DNA of 7,352 nucleotides from Dehalococcoidales bacterium (GTDB lineage Bacteria; Chloroflexota; Dehalococcoidia; Dehalococcoidales; DAOVUZ01): positions 1-7,352 of the forward strand of contig DAOVUZ010000036.1 of the NCBI GenBank assembly GCA_030632305.1, written 5' to 3'. Position numbers and translations under genes: made by a program. Numbering within the stretch: position 1 is the stretch's first letter; each line of letters opens with the position of its first letter. Positions 5,416 through 7,352 of the stretch are shown one piece after another. The notes beneath the pieces were generated by a model. The model ran no database searches, was not told the origin of the DNA, and saw only the letters and a list, made by a program, of their open reading frames with translations.

Positions 5416-7218
5416 ATGGGTGTTATCGACGAAGTAAAGCAAAGAACAGATATCGTTGAGGTTATTAACCAGTATACCAAATTGACCAAGGCAGGACGAA
5501 CCTTCAGGGGGCTATGCCCGTTTCACTCTGAAACGCGCCCTTCGTTCTTTGTCTACCCTGAACAGCAGAGCTGGCATTGCTTTGGCGCCTGTAATACCGG
5601 TGGCGATGTCTTTTCCTTTATTATGAAAAAACAGGGCATTGACTTCGGCGAAGCCCTACGTCTTCTCGCCCAAAAGACAGGGATTACCATCCCCTCAAGA
5701 TTTGAGCCGGATACCGGAAAAGATGAGAGGGAAAGGTTATATCAAGTTAATGAGGCGGCTGCCCAATATTTCCATAATTTGCTCCTCAACTCTCCTGCAG
5801 GAGAAAAGGCAAGAAGCTATTTAGCCAGCCGAGGTCTGCCACCGGAAACCATAATCAACTTCCAGTTAGGCTTCAGTTTGGATAGCTGGGAAGCTCTAAA
5901 GCAATACCTGATGGAGAGAGGCTATACCGGGGACGAACTACTGACCACAGGTTTAATAATAGAGGCAGAAGCAGACAAAACTCATGACCGATTTCGCAAT
6001 CGGTTAATGTTCCCCATATATGATATCAGAGGACACATTACCGGTTTCGGGGCACGGGTGCTTGATGATTCGCTACCTAAATACCTCAACTCGCCACAGA
6101 CGCCCCTCTTTGACAAGAGCAGTAGCGTGTATGGCATAAACCTTGCCTCGTCAGCTATTAGACAACAAAATATAGCAGTAATTGTCGAGGGCTATATGGA
6201 TGTTATCACCGCCCACCAGAATGGCTTCAATAATGTTGTTGCCTCTATGGGAACCGCACTTAATGAGAAGCAGGTCAGCACTCTAAAGAAGCTAACCAAA
6301 AATATGGTTTTAGCTCTTGATGCTGATGCCGCTGGGGAAGAGGCTATGCTACGGAGCGTTAGCTATGAAAATACCATTGATTCCGAGGTGAAGGTCATCA
6401 TCCTCCCTGGAGGAAAAGACCCCGATGATGTTATTAAACAAGATGCAAAACTCTGGCAAGAGCTAGTAGAAAAAGCTGTGCCAATAATCGACTACAATTT
6501 TAACATGATTTCCGCTAAACTCGATTTGACCACTTCCAAGGGTATGTCTTCGACTGCCTACAGCCTATTTCCCATTATTGATGGGATAAAGGACGAGATA
6601 CGCCTAGACCACTACATGACAAAACTATCTCAATTGATAAAAATCGACCGTCGCAAGTTGGAGGCTGCTTTTGCGGCATACAGAGCAAAGAAAAAGACGA
6701 GGAAACCAACAGAGAAACCCAAAACTCCTGGCGGCTACACATTCCTCTCCAGCCCCGTTGAGGAATACTGTCTTACCCTTATGCTCCAGCACCCGGAGCT
6801 TAAAGATAGCTGTCAGGGTCTTCTAGCTGAATACTTCGAAAATACTGAAAACCGTGAAATCTTTACCGCCTGGCAGCAAGTCGGAGACCTACCATCACTT
6901 AAGGCGGAGCTTGATACTACAATTTGGGAGCACCTTGATTCGCTAATAACCAGGAACTTACCCCCCGCCAGTCAAACAGAGCGCCAATATTCCTTTACCG
7001 ACTGCATTCTGCGGCTACGGGAAAAGTTCCTTAGAAATTTGGAGGAAAAGCAAGCAAAGGTACTAGCCCTAGAAGCCGAATCAGGGGGCAATGCTGCCGA
7101 GCTGGCCAAGCTTCAGGAGCAGGGGATAGAAGTCAGTATCCAACTGGGGGAGGTTTTTGCTCAAAAGGGTCAGAGGAGGTCAGGAGCAAAGGAGGTGAGG
7201 AATGAACTTAAAGAATAA
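5416..7218 (+). CDS. dnaG: DNA primase DnaG
   Basis: DnaG makes RNA primers at the replication fork, working with the DnaB helicase. From ATG 5416 it is 600 residues, the usual length. The N-terminal CHC2 zinc-binding domain uses Cys34, His37, Cys55 and Cys59 (LCPFHSE ... HCFGACNTGGD). The last pair is spaced CX3C, not the more familiar CX2C. The catalytic core carries FRNRLMFPIYD, and the TOPRIM fold shows VEGYMDV with Glu258 and the acidic pair Asp302/Asp304 in LDADAAGEEA. The C-terminal ~150 residues are helical and match the helicase-binding region in position. An upstream in-frame ATG at 5353 would add 21 residues (MLPLPLNKGKGIKGIG...), but these are coded by the palindromic repeat and G-tracts, and primases normally begin close to the IDEVKQRTDIVEV segment. 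The chosen ATG lacks a close SD. The 3' end overlaps the next gene by 17 bases. Confidence 0.95.
   Translation: MGVIDEVKQRTDIVEVINQYTKLTKAGRTFRGLCPFHSETRPSFFVYPEQQSWHCFGACNTGGDVFSFIMKKQGIDFGEALRLLAQKTGITIPSRFEPDTGKDERERLYQVNEAAAQYFHNLLLNSPAGEKARSYLASRGLPPETIINFQLGFSLDSWEALKQYLMERGYTGDELLTTGLIIEAEADKTHDRFRNRLMFPIYDIRGHITGFGARVLDDSLPKYLNSPQTPLFDKSSSVYGINLASSAIRQQNIAVIVEGYMDVITAHQNGFNNVVASMGTALNEKQVSTLKKLTKNMVLALDADAAGEEAMLRSVSYENTIDSEVKVIILPGGKDPDDVIKQDAKLWQELVEKAVPIIDYNFNMISAKLDLTTSKGMSSTAYSLFPIIDGIKDEIRLDHYMTKLSQLIKIDRRKLEAAFAAYRAKKKTRKPTEKPKTPGGYTFLSSPVEEYCLTLMLQHPELKDSCQGLLAEYFENTENREIFTAWQQVGDLPSLKAELDTTIWEHLDSLITRNLPPASQTERQYSFTDCILRLREKFLRNLEEKQAKVLALEAESGGNAAELAKLQEQGIEVSIQLGEVFAQKGQRRSGAKEVRNELKE
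7188..7198 (+). promoter_or_regulatory. Near-perfect SD for the gene after dnaG
   Basis: AAAGGAGGTGA matches the 16S anti-SD along eleven bases; its GGAGG ends six bases before the ATG at 7202. It lies within the last codons of dnaG and identifies 7202 as a real start despite the overlap. It is far stronger than any SD seen for dgt, dnaG or rimM here. Confidence 0.9.
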
Positions 7219-7352
7219 TGACAACCCGGGATGGTTGTCACCCCAAAATCAGGATGATGAGGAATTACCTCCAGATGAAAAAACAAGCGCTGAGTCTGAA
7301 TCGGAAGTGCCAGATGTTTCGCCCATCTCTCCTCCCGAGTCTGAGGAGGAAA
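7202..7352 (+). CDS. Partial CDS: acidic N-terminus, probably primary sigma factor RpoD
   Basis: The frame is open from ATG 7202 to the right edge, giving 50 visible residues starting MNLKNNDNPGWLSPQNQDD. It has 15 acidic residues against two basic, with many Ser and Pro and no recognisable domain. It overlaps the dnaG end by 17 bases in another frame and has a very strong SD, so it is surely translated and probably cotranscribed with dnaG. dnaG followed by rpoD is a widespread arrangement (the macromolecular-synthesis operon), and primary sigma factors often begin with a variable acidic stretch before region 1.2. That is the basis for the RpoD suggestion; no sigma-specific residue is visible, so no symbol is assigned. 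Confidence 0.6.
   Translation, partial: MNLKNNDNPGWLSPQNQDDEELPPDEKTSAESESEVPDVSPISPPESEEE
7219..7240 (+). other. 8-bp hairpin directly after the dnaG stop
   Basis: TGACAACC (7219-7226) and GGTTGTCA (7233-7240) are perfect reverse complements around the 6-base loop CGGGAT. The stem begins at the first base after the dnaG TAA and falls in codons 6-13 of the next gene. No T-run follows. It could slow ribosomes, mark an RNA processing site or protect the downstream message. It could also be chance, since it is within coding sequence. Confidence 0.5.

Noticed and set aside
5247..5489. Minus-strand reading frame across the dgt-dnaG spacer
   Set aside because: It is made of translated repeat plus the antisense of dnaG, has no SD and resembles no protein I know.

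Overview
This window looks like ordinary housekeeping chromosome from a moderate-GC bacterium. It most resembles Chloroflexota of the Dehalococcoidia type. I infer this from the DnaG sequence (an N-terminus beginning MGVIDEVKQRTDIV and a zinc finger spelled HCFGACNTGGD, both as I remember them in that group) and from the run dgt - dnaG - probable rpoD. No database search was possible, so the taxon is an inference. I found no phage, transposase, CRISPR, tRNA or rRNA signal.

Left block (1-1078, + strand): the end of a gene that is probably rpsP (ribosomal protein S16), then khpA and rimM, the usual S16-processing neighbourhood. The visible part of the first gene is entirely a 45-bp tandem repeat coding 15-residue units that switch between basic and acidic. 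The last partial repeat supplies the Shine-Dalgarno (SD) sequence of khpA, whose ATG overlaps the stop of the repeat gene as ATGA. trmD and rplS, which often follow rimM, are not present here.

Middle (1065-1900): rimM converges on a minus-strand BFN/DUF151 gene. Between them are a terminator-like hairpin for the minus strand and an 11-bp stem with a UUCG tetraloop. The BFN gene and ppsA diverge from an AT-rich promoter region: a TTGACA/TAAAAT promoter for BFN, and an extended -10 (TGGTATAAT) followed at the likely start point by an 8-bp dyad for ppsA.

Right block (1901-7352, + strand): ppsA (phosphoenolpyruvate synthase) overlaps dgt (dNTP triphosphohydrolase) by 8 bases. A spacer rich in small repeats follows, then dnaG (primase), then the start of an acidic protein, probably the primary sigma factor RpoD. 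Its start lies inside the end of dnaG behind a near-perfect SD. The dgt-dnaG spacer holds a 21-bp tandem duplication, a 13-bp perfect hairpin and a G-tract that could form a quadruplex. A degenerate copy of the same repeat seems to form the end of dgt, and the repeat also creates a false upstream start for dnaG.

Together the genes cover ribosome maturation (KhpA, RimM), gluconeogenic carbon flow (PpsA), nucleotide pool control and replication priming (Dgt, DnaG) and probably transcription initiation (RpoD). I see no convincing new multi-gene system. The points worth a second look are the charge-block repeat tail, the repeat island before dnaG, and the RNA structures at gene borders.
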